This document shows, one piece after another, positions 12,001 to 21,436 of a stretch of DNA of 64,000 nucleotides. Made by a program: the position numbers and the translations under genes. The first letter of the stretch is position 1. Each line of letters begins with the position of its first letter. The DNA is from Antedon mediterranea (lineage: Eukaryota > Echinodermata > Crinoidea > Comatulida > Antedonidae), in contig NC_092674.1 of assembly GCF_964355755.1 (NCBI RefSeq), positions 21,480,001 to 21,544,000 of the forward strand, given 5' to 3'. The notes under the pieces were generated by a model. The model ran no database searches. It saw nothing but the letters and a program-made list of their open reading frames with translations, and was not told the DNA's origin.

Positions 12001-13525
12001 TGTCCGAAGAAAGGCCCGTGCTACCAAAGCAGCCCCCCTAGTTAGTGTCAGAACCACCATGCCTATGGAATTAATGTGTATTGACTTTCTGTCTATAGAA
12101 CCTGATTCTAAGGATACTAGAAATGTATTAGTTGTGACTGACCATTTCACTAGATATGCTATTGCTATCCCAACTAAGGACCAAAAAGCCCCCACAGTAG
12201 CAAAAGCTCTGTGGAATAATGTCTTTCAACATTATGGCTTTCCAAAACAATTACATTCAGATCAAGGCAGAGATTTCGAATCAAAAGTTATCCAAGATTT
12301 ATGTAAATATTTAGGAGTAAGAAAATCTCGTACAACCCCATACCATCCCCAGGGTAATGGTCAGGTAGAACGGTTTAACCAAACCCTGCTTAAAATGCTA
12401 GGCACTCTAGAAAACCAAAAGAAAGAACATTGGCGAGACCATGTTGCACCCTTAGTGCATGCATACAATTGTACTAAGAATGATGCTACGGGAATGTCCC
12501 CATATTATTTAATGTTTGGTAGAGAAGCCCGCCTCCCAATTGACATCCAACTAGGTATTGACCCAAATCAAAATGGTTCACTTTCTCCAAGGGGATATGC
12601 CGACAAATTACGACATCGCCTAGAAACAGCACACAAATTAGCCCAGGAAATGGCAACCAAGAAAGCTAATGCCAATAAAGCCCGATATGATAGTAAAGTG
12701 CGTGAATGCACTATTTGCAAGGGTGATAGGGTACTAGTAAAAAATGTGCGCTTAAGGGGTAAACATAAACTTGCTGATAGGTAGGAAGAAACTATTTATG
12801 TGGTTTTGGAACAAATAGGGGACAACCCTGTGTACAAGATAGAACCTGAAGATAGTGATGGCCCTACTAGAACATTGCATAGAAATATGCTACTCCCATG
12901 TAGGTTTGCTACAGCAAAGGAAACTCCCCCTAAAAGTGGTACTAAAGAAAAACAAAGACAGAGAAAGCCTGTCACTCGACAAGGGCACAAAACGCCTAAG
13001 TCAACTGTCCCACAGCCAGAACTATCTGGACATGAAACAAGTGATAGTGATTTAGATTATTACATTCCAAATTCAGTTCGCACACTTCAACAACCAACAG
13101 ATCCATCTATACCTCCTAATCTGGGTAATGACCAAAACGTGGCTCAAACTATTATTGACACCCCAATTGTTAACGAAATAGAACCTCAGATCAATGAGGA
13201 AGATGTAATAGTTAACCATGATATTAATGATTTCGAAGATGCTGTTATTCATAATTTAGACAACAATGATAATGTTAATATTGATAATGCTAATAATGAG
13301 CCTGATATTCAACCTGATGTCCACGAACCACAGGCTAATACAGATGATACCTTACGTCCTAAACGGCTAAGAACACAGCCAGAAAGGTTAGGTTATTTTG
13401 CTCCCGGCCAACAAGTTACATCAACTTCTAATATGGTGGTCCAAGTCATTGGGATGCAAAACCAAATGTTTGCTGATATGATGCAATCTCAATTATCAAT
13501 TTTAAGAGGCTCTAAGCCGAATTAA
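8977..13525 (+). pseudogene. Pol (protease, RT, RNase H, integrase) with two frameshifts and one stop
   Basis: Protease has DTGSQ near 9187. RT has YLDDLLVF near 10496, after the GFYEFNRMPQGITNAP block. RNase H has HTDAST near 11023. Integrase has an H2C2 zinc segment (11893-12010) and a DDE core (CIDFLS near 12078, SDQGRDFES near 12256, GQVERF near 12359), followed by a GPY/F-like C-terminus ending HRNMLLPC. The frame shifts after RNase H near 11395 and again near 11687, and a TAG at about 12782 interrupts the integrase C-terminus. An acidic Asn/Asp-rich tail follows to 13525. Without reversion this copy cannot make active integrase itself. Confidence 0.9.
8983..8989 (+). promoter_or_regulatory. 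Predicted -1 frameshift slippery site GGGAAAC between gag and pol
   Basis: In gag phase the bases read gcG GGA AAC, exactly the X XXY YYZ pattern used for -1 ribosomal slippage (GGGAAAC is a known retroviral site). The -1 frame is open from 8977 and runs straight into protease. A six-base spacer (8990-8995) is followed by a possible hairpin, GGGCA (8996-9000) with TGCCC (9024-9028), helped by an inner CCG/CGG pair. The gag stop is at 9037. Slippage would make a Gag-Pol fusion at a fixed ratio. Confidence 0.7.
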
Positions 13526-13750
13526 TTTTATAATGTTATTTTTACTATATGTTTATATATACACGCCAATTTTGATTCCTTTTCAATGTAATATTTTTTT
13601 TTCACTGTATATTTTATGTATTAAGACAGGTGAATTACAATCAAAAACTAAATGGTGACGTAGTTAAGCACTACTTTTAATGTAAATGTTGGTTACCATT
13701 GAGTTTGTTGAGCGTCGTCCGGGGACGGACGAATATTTTGGCAGGGTGAG

Positions 13751-15001
13751 TGTAACCCAGGCTACAAAAGTTGGCCAGTCAAAGAAGATGAAGGGTAACC
13801 CAGGCCACAAAAGTGTGCCAGTCCAAGGAAATTGCAACATTTACACATTCCTACTTCCTTACAAACAAAGAAAGTACTGACCAACATACTTTAAGTATGA
13901 GCTAATTATTTTAAGGATAAACTATTAGCTGATCAAACTCCAAATAAGGAAATAGGGCCACCATCATCTACCATTAGATAATGGTCCAGGAATGTATTTC
14001 GGAACAACAGGGTGGGGCCAAGATATATAAAAAAGACTGCAGAGTTGGGAAAAATCACAACTCAACTCTAAATCTATTGAGAGCAGTCAGGTCCTCCCTG
14101 ATACTTTTTGTACGTTCTGAAAGAAGTTGTATTTACACTTATTCCTTGCTCAACAAATTCAGGTAAGATAACCAACATAAACTTATTATTTTGTAGCGTA
14201 AGTAACATAGCTAAATCCTTTAGTTGTACTTGTTAACTACATATAGGATACTACTTTTATGTTTATCATTGCTTGTTGTCCAACAATGAATTTATTATCT
14301 TAGATACAACTTGATATATTGTAAATATGTACTATATGTTTGACCACCTTATATCGTATTGATTGTATGTTTATATGTAAGTTAGAGTGTAGTAATAAGA
14401 CCCTGTCATTATACTCACTAGGCTATGATTTATTAGCTAATCCTAAATTATCCTTGAATGAAGCCTGTATAGAGAATTCTGTAGTTATAGGAATTAAATA
14501 CAAAAAGGCTACCGTAGTAGACAACTCAACTCTAAATCTATTGAGAGCAGTCAGGTCCTCCCTGATACTTTTTGTACGTTCTGAAAGAAGTTGTATTTAC
14601 ACTTATTCCTTGCTCAACAAATTCAGGTTGAGGGAAGATTGCCCAAGTTGGATTCTGTGTGTAAAGTCCACAGCCAGATGAGGGAATCGGTGGAGTGTAT
14701 AAGCATCAAACTTCGAACGGGTTTACCACACCAAAAAGGGGACAAGCTCGACCACTGCCAGTTGTCAACAAACTTAAGTTTGACTGGTTATCTAAATCTT
14801 TAAGCATACTTAATTATAAGTCGCATATTGTATAATTTGTATTACGATTTAGAATAATAACACATCTACTATAAGCCAACTATTGTGTACTCTTTTATTT
14901 ATTATCTATGTGTGTCTAGTGCCACCGCCCCAATCAACTCGAACCCCGCTCACCTCAACCCTAAGTCGATAATCTTTTGTGTTGTGTGTAGAGTGGTTAC
15001 A
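13751..15001 (+). repeat. 3' LTR of the gypsy element
   Basis: Same length as the 5' LTR, with three differences that I can find (two near the start, one near 14679 against 7166). It holds the same TATA box and the same 108-bp internal duplication. It is followed directly by the CTAG target duplication. No strong polypurine tract is seen just upstream; GGGGACGG near 13718 and GGCAGGGTGAG at the boundary are the only candidates. Confidence 0.93.
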
Positions 15002-15560
15002 CTAGGAACACTTATGGATTTACCCAATTTAACCCCCAAAGGCCGGTCCTCCATGGATGGACATTAAGCCCCATAATGGACATATAAGGGGTGACACTGT
15101 GGGTTCATAATAGACAGGCGGGGCCCATGGAATAAAGCTGCCTTGCACTCTCGATCCTTAAGTAACACTTATGGATTTGCCCAAATTAACCCAAGGGCCG
15201 GTCATCCATGGACATTAAGCCTCATAATGGAAATATAAGGGGTGACAATGTGTGTTTATATAGACAGGCACATGGAATAAAGCTGCCTGTGCACTCTCGA
15301 TCCTTAGGGAACCGATTTGGATTTTGCCTAAAATGAAACAACAGCAGGTCATCTATTTAGACCCTTCTGTGGTTCTCTACTGTATGTTCAGTTCTACATT
15401 TGGCTCCTGTATCGGATCAATGCATTTGGCTACATAAGTTACTGTGTTAGAAATATATCGGGTAACTAAAACTGTAGGTTCCAATATTAAGCCATGGGAA
15501 AAGCCTGTCTGTGCACCCTCAATCCTTTTAAAAGGAACCCATATGGATTTGCCAAAATGA
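15002..15560. repeat. ~155-bp satellite, right part
   Basis: Continuation of the array at 5620-6236 across the LTR insertion. Units start near 15012, 15170, 15316 (diverged) and 15543. It contains the same 'ggacattaagcc(c/t)cataatgg' and 'tgcactctcgatcctta' segments. Confidence 0.85.
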
Positions 15561-16317
15561 ACCAAGGGTAACTTCTGAATTCTCTATGAGCCGTACATTC
15601 CGTTTATTGGAGATACATGGATACCTGATTGAAATTGCTCAAAAGAAAGACATTGTACTGTATAGTAATAGTATTATTCCCCTTCCACGCCTCTTTGAAT
15701 TAAATCCGCCCTGTAGGCTCTTATGTACAGGATTTCAAGGCAATAATCACACTTGTATTTTTCAAACAGTATAATCTATTAGATTGAATAAAAATATCTA
15801 TTATAAACAATTTGCCGTTAGAAATCTCTATGCCATGTCGTTATTTAGATGAGAAAAACAGGTCAAATGTTAAAATTACAGAAAAGTAGGTGTTTCAGTC
15901 ACTTTTTGAAAAAAATGTTGCATTATGGCAATTATAAACATATATATTGTGAACAATTTGACACCAAAATTGGCTCCTTACGACAAATATTTATTAATTT
16001 ATGTTTTTATAACCTTATTCAATTATGTCAAAGGTTAATAACCACACTTCCGGTCATTTTTCAAGCAATATCATCTGTTATACTGAATATAAATGTATAT
16101 CTTGGGAAAAATTGCTCCTATTTTTAATTCTCTCCGACCTGCCGTTACTTAGATATAGCAAAAAGAGGTCAAAGGTCAAAATTGCTAACAATGAGGTTTC
16201 CGGTCAATTTTTCAAAGAAAGTTCTGTTAGAGCTAATATAAACATATACATTGTGAACAATTTGACACCAAAATTATCTTACTACGTCCAGAATTTCCAG
16301 AGATATAGCATGTTTTT
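15561..16317. repeat. Right interior of the TIR element with a ~300-bp tandem duplication
   Basis: The segment 'gtgaacaatttgacaccaaaatt' occurs near 15949 and 16253, within two diverged ~300-bp units that also share 'aggtcaaa(t/g)gt(t/c)aaaatt'. Open frames here have no recognisable motif. Confidence 0.55.
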
Positions 16318-16483
16318 GTATTGGTCAATTTTGAACTTTGACCCCTTATATCTCAAAAACGCTTCCTATCCTGATCGATTACCTTCCATATTCGTAATCT
16401 ACGGAAAATTCTGGTCTAGAAAAGTTGGATGGCAATTTGTCCCCTTTCGGGTGGTGTATATCCCCCCTCCTGCCACCGGACTA

Positions 16484-16789
16484 TAAGTGATAGGGTTTTT
16501 GGTAATAATGATGTTTCATGATATTTATGTTAAAAAGAAAAAGTTATTTGAGATTGTATTATGGGATCGACAAACAACTGTGTGTCGAGGAAGGGGAGAA
16601 TGTTCTGAAGAACAACAAAAGTATAATGAGGGCGCTATTGTATAGTGTGTAAAAGGCCGTTTTGGCGTGCCATAAAAAGAAAAAGAAAAGAAAAACAAAT
16701 ACCGACAGCGTGGTTGGAAAGAAGTGTGCAAATAAATGATAATAAAAATCAGAAAGTTCTTTCGTATATATTATTATGGGCCTTTCCTT
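16484..16789. other. No recognisable feature
   Basis: A linker between the TIR element and the 66-bp satellite. Nothing recognised. Confidence 0.35.
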
Positions 16790-17626
16790 TTTGGTTGTAC
16801 TTGCGCACAGTGATAATAAACAGGATTTAGTTACACTGTGCTCTAGTATACCCATGTTGGTTGTACTTGCGCACAGTGATAATAAACAGGATTTAGTTAC
16901 ACTGTGCTCTAGTATACCCATTTTGATTGTACTTGCGCACAGATAATAAATAGGATTTAGTTAAGCACTTTTCGCTACTATACCCATTTTGTTTGTACTT
17001 GAGCATAGTGATAATAAACAGGATTTAGTTAGCACTGTGCTCTAGTATACCCATGTTGGTTGTACTTGCTCACAGTGATAATAAACAGGATTTAGTTACA
17101 CTATGCTCTAGTATTACCATGTTGGTTTTACTTGCGCACAGTGATGATAAAGAGGATTTAGTTTAGCACTTTTCCCTACTAAACCCATCTTGGTTGTACT
17201 TGAGCACAGTGATAATACATAGTATTTAGTTTAGCACTGTGCTCTTGTATACCTATTTTGGTTGTACTTGAGCAAAGTTATAATAAACAGGTTTTAGTTT
17301 AGCACTGTGCTCTAGTATACCAATTGTGGGTTGTACTTGAGCACAGTGATAGTACATATGATTTAGTTAATGTGCTCTAGTATACCCATTGTGGTTGTAC
17401 TTGAGCACAGTGATAATAAAAAGGATTTAGTTTAGCACTGTGTGCTACTATACCCATTTTGGTTGTACTTGAGCACAGTGATAATAAATAGGATTTGGTT
17501 TACCACTGTGCACTACTATACCCATTTTGTTGTACAGTTATAATAAATAGGATTTAGTTTAGCACTGTGCTTAAGTACACCCATGTTGGTTGTACTTGCG
17601 CATAGTGATAATAATAGGATTAAACC
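16790..17626. repeat. 66-bp satellite, about 13 units
   Basis: The unit is 'ggttgtacttg(c/a)gcacagtgataataaacagg', then 'atttagtt...cactgtgctctagtatacccat'. Each unit holds an inverted pair, GCACAGTG and CACTGTGC, separated by about 21 bases, so each could form a hairpin. Units at the left are nearly identical and those to the right are more diverged. There are no spacers, so it is not a CRISPR. Confidence 0.9.
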
Positions 17627-19610
17627 AGGGAGTCTAATAACAACTCCCTGATTAAACTAATCACTGTGCTAAAAAACAGCAGGGGTCCAAGGATTGACCC
17701 TTGTGGAACGCCCCTTTCCCCCACCGTTTTACTATTTTTATTATAGACTGACACTTTCCAATTTTACGAATTGTTTTCTTTCTCTAAGGTAGCTTCTGTA
17801 CCAATCAAGATCCACGCCTCTTATTCTATAATGGTACAATTTGCTAAGCCATAATTCATGATTTATCGAATCGCCTTGAATAAAACTAAAAATACGCCAA
17901 TCATAAAATACTTGTTGTCAACGGCCCGTTGATATTTTACCAAGAACATATAGGAGGGCGTGGTTATTTAAATGACCTGCCATGAATTCATATTGAGATT
18001 CATGTAACATATAATTACACAAAAAAGCAATTGTTTGGTCATATACGACCCTTTCAAATACCTTAGATATACATGGTAATATCGATATCGGTCTATAATT
18101 TTCTATATTCTCCTATTCTTGCTCTTTTTTTATACATGGGAATTGTTCTAGCAATTTTTAGTTGACAAGGAAATATACCTGATTGAAGGGATACATTTGA
18201 TTATAATATGAGATAACGGTTTAGCCAGTATATCTGAGTTATTTGTTATATAGATGGTACCAATGTCATCACAACCACTTGATTTATTTACATTTAAGTC
18301 ACTGTAATGTATTTAATGACATCGGATTCAGATACCTCTCTAAAAACATTGAATTCAAAATGTTATGTTGTATTGTGTATTCGGTGTTACTATTACATTT
18401 GGTCACTTATATTTATACAGTATGTGTTAAACGCATTGGCTATGGATGTTGGGTTATTAAGTTGTTAGGAGTCGATTTTCATTTTTTGAGGCATTTCTTG
18501 ATGTTTCTTCCTACCTAATAATGAGTTTATGACACCCACTGTTTTTTTATATTACTCTTGTGCTTTTCAAATTCATTTTTGTAATAATTAGTTTTTCTTT
18601 CCCTTATTATTGAGGTTATATTTGATGTATAATGTATTTGTTGTACAAAGAGATTTTTGTATCTACTTTCAACCTAACTCTTTTGAGTGGGAAATGCTTA
18701 TCTATCATTGTTTTTAAATTATCTGAACATTATTGATTAATTTGCATTTTCAGTGCTAGTTACATATTGCCAATCATAGCCCTGTAATTCAAGTCTAAAC
18801 TGCCGTTTTCGTTGATCAGTATAACTTATTTTTATTATAATTTTTTTTTATCGTGGTAATGAATAATTGTCTGAATCATCCATGCAGAAAACTGCAAAGT
18901 GGCCAGATATGTCATTAACTAATATCTCTGTGTTAATAATTTGGAATTATTAATAATTTGTATAAATAAATATTGTAAATTACTTTTGCGATATCTTTTG
19001 TGATTCGAGTGGGTTTCTTAACTAGTGGAATGAAAGATTCTGTTAGCATGTTGTCTACGTAAGTTTGAACATTATTGTCACATTTATATTTTTGTTGATC
19101 TAGGTTAACGTCACCCATAACTTATGCCTTTTTATATTCATTGTTTATCGTGTGAATTGATTCACAAAGTTGGTTATTAAATGTTGGAATATGGGCTTTA
19201 GGGGGCCTGTAGATTATTCCACATATAATTGATTTACCATTATTCTTTAATTCAATTATAATGCACTCTCCTTCGTTTATCCTAGTAGACAAGTAATTTC
19301 TTATTTGATACATTGTAGGCCTACATGTACAATGCTACACATTTCCCGGTCTGGATTTCTCTGATTTTAACAATATATAAACGAAGGGGATGTTTGCTTG
19401 AACTACGTTTCAGCAAGTCCTAATACATAAAATTCAAAATCGAGAGAAGGTACATAATTTTTAAATTCATCAAATTTGTTAACAATACTTCTGCAATTTA
19501 ATGCAAACATAGAAAAACTATTAGTTGACGTTTGACTGAACGTGGATTTAAATTTACCAATACTAAAGTAATAGGTTTCTTTATAGTTTTAATGCGGTTT
19601 TATTTTCATT
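17627..19610 (-). mobile_element. Decayed CR1/Jockey-type LINE, EN and RT fragments
   Basis: Read on the minus strand, an endonuclease segment (GIIYRPPKAHIPTFN near 19200; MGDVNLDQQ and KKPTRITK near 19050) is followed by an RT segment (ENYRPISILPCISKVFERVVYDQ near 18090) and a palm segment (RGVPQGSILGPLLF near 17690). They are in the right order but split by many frameshifts and stops. It is a non-functional relic. Confidence 0.7.
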
Positions 19611-20006
19611 TTACAGCAATGTAGGGTTGTGTACAATAACATGACATGGGTAGTATTTTATCCAAATTACATAAATACAATCTCATATTTAATAAATGTG
19701 TTTCTTACTAACAAAATTTGGTCTGGTCACTTTGTATGTTCACGGTATTGTCTCCCATAATACATTATACAGATATTGACTGCTTAGAGGTTAAATATAA
19801 GATTTGACATCCCCGAGGGAATGATATTAAAGTGCTAGTGCCACACTTTCGACAAATACGACATTTACTATTATCAGTATCAAGAATAATATATGTAGAT
19901 ACTGTGTTAAATTGAGTTTCAATAATAAATTGTTATATATATGAAAAAAAAAGCAATATGTGTGTCGTTATTTGGTCACGAAATGTTACCTTTCGACATT
20001 TGTATG

Positions 20007-20014
20007 TGACGTCA
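20007..20014. promoter_or_regulatory. CRE-like TGACGTCA site near the left transposon end
   Basis: TGACGTCA followed by CAGCCAGAAC, about 100 bases upstream of the P2X7-ballast-like start codon. The right end has the inverted counterpart: on the minus strand GCGACGTCACAGGCAGAAG, the CRE-like core on the plus strand lying at 24386-24393, upstream of the transposase. The shared sequence may be part of the subterminal transposase-binding region, a promoter element, or both. Confidence 0.4.
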
Positions 20015-20112
20015 CAGCCAGAACACCAACGATCGCGAGGAGGAACTAACCTGCATCTTGCGCCTTATAACACACCCCGCGGCGATCACAACAAGCTTAC
20101 TGAATATTTGTT

Positions 20113-21161
20113 ATGGATTCCGAAAGCGATTTAGAAAGTGTTTCATCAGATAGACCTAGTAGTAGTAGTTCATCATCAAGTGATGAGGAAAATGGTACTG
20201 GCCTTATAATACCATAAAATTTCGAACCACGTTTTGAGGAACATGAATTACAAGACATTGATGAAGAAGCCCATGGTGAAGATGTTGACATGATGGCTGC
20301 GCGCCTGGATAATTTAGAATGGTAGGTGTTCCCCTTGTGGTTGTTGTAGTGAAGCGTCTGCTTGATTGGGCTAGGCCTAATTAATCAATCGAAGCTAGAG
20401 CTACCTTAGTGTTTCTAAATTCTAAATATACAATCGGTTTGTTTTTTTTCAAATTTTGTGAGATGCCATACGTTAATATAAAGTCCCCATCGTAATTTGT
20501 TTGATGATTATTAGATGGGTCGGATTTGGGACGGTGGTTTAATAATAGGCTACTCCTTGGCTTGGGTTTGGTTATAATAATAGATGGACTAGGCCTAAAG
20601 TATTAATATTAATATTCTGGTCATAGTTCAAATGGGCATTTGAATTTCACTTGCTTGAGTGACTGCTGATATGATCAACTAATTACAATCATAATAATTA
20701 GTTTTATAATGACTAAATACATGTTTTCATCTTGTTCAGGTGTTCCTGTGAACATTGCCAAATCATGGGCTCAGGGGAAGAGTGCATCTGCTGCAAGGAG
20801 TGCGAAAACACAAGTGCTAAACTTGAAGACAATGTCAATCTGTTCAACAATGATGCTCCATTCTCCTGCATCACAAATCATCCAGGTTTCAAGTCTGTTG
20901 CTCTTGACCCTTGGGTGCTGGAAGTAGCATGGCTTTCGTATAAGCAACACTATGATAAGAAAGTTATCTATAACGGACCAAAAAAAAAAAGTACCGTCAC
21001 ATATCGTACAGACAGTATTCCCGATGGATACATGGATATGTCGGAAAAAATATCCGTATAGTGCTTCCGTCTTGTGTTGTCTCTATTGCATAAGAGCACA
21101 TTTCCCACCACCTGGAGATGACCCGGTGTTTACAGGATTTAAAGTACCCGACCTAAATTAA
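20113..21161 (+). pseudogene. P2X7 'ballast'-like zinc-domain gene, two exons, decayed
   Basis: Exon 1 (20113-20321) encodes a Ser/Asp/Glu-rich start and a FEPRFEE segment. A GT-AG intron (20322-20739) joins in frame (Leu-Glu-Trp-Cys) to exon 2. Exon 2 has a Cys cluster (CSCEHC, then ECICCKEC), CITNHPGFKSVALDPWVLEVAW and YRQYSRWIHGYVGKNIR, then IVLPSCVVS and FPPPGDDPVFTGFK. These match in order the cytoplasmic C-terminal ballast domain of vertebrate P2X7 receptors, which is known to bind zinc. A TAA interrupts exon 1 (near 20214), and two frameshifts break exon 2: one at an A-run near 20981-20990, one near 21090. No channel domain is present. Confidence 0.75.
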
Positions 21162-21436
21162 AACAGCCATAGCAGCATTTTAATTTTCTTTTACTATTTA
21201 GTATTAGTTTAGTAATGTTTTGAAATTAAATAAAGTAATAATTTATACAATTTGTAACTCATTTTGATTTTATTGCTTCTCTCATCCATATACATCTCCA
21301 ATACATTGTTATTGGGGAAAAAATGAAATAGTCTGAAAATACAGTACATTGTGAATATTTCAACAATTTTATTATGTCTACAATAATATGCTGTGTTCAA
21401 TTCATTTATATGATTAATAAACATGGTGTCAAGTTA

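Larger units (their letters stand above)
6237..15001 (+). mobile_element. Young Ty3/gypsy LTR retrotransposon, full length
   Basis: Two 1251-bp LTRs (6237-7487 and 13751-15001) both start TGTAACCC and end GGTTACA. A 4-bp target duplication, CTAG, abuts both sides (6233-6236, 15002-15005). Inside are a Lys-type primer site, gag, protease, reverse transcriptase, RNase H and integrase in the usual gypsy order. I count only three base differences between the LTRs, so insertion was recent. Yet pol carries two frameshifts and one nonsense codon. No envelope-like frame follows integrase. Confidence 0.95.
4196..16483. mobile_element. TIR DNA element with ~165-bp inverted ends, interior split by an LTR retrotransposon
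   Basis: The left end (4196-4359) and right end (about 16318-16483) are inverted copies, starting TAGTCCGGTGGCAGG and continuing through the GAAAGGGGACAAATTGCC and GATCAGGATAGGAAGCG blocks with few mismatches. A 3-bp direct repeat, TAA, flanks both ends (4193-4195, 16484-16486). Without the 8765-bp LTR element (6237-15001) the element is about 3.5 kb. It carries tandem repeats and no transposase that I can find, so it appears non-autonomous. The superfamily is not assigned. The fold-back element at 55820-61933 has the same TAGTCC(A/G)G start and 3-bp duplication. Confidence 0.7.

Noticed and set aside
12800-13525. Separate third gene or envelope after integrase
   Set aside because: It is in the same frame as integrase, separated only by a nonsense codon, and begins with the integrase C-terminal motif. 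There is no signal peptide or membrane segment.
16559-16921. Minus-strand frame with a repeated GILEHSVTKSCLLSLCASTTN segment
   Set aside because: The repetition comes from the 66-bp satellite; no independent support.
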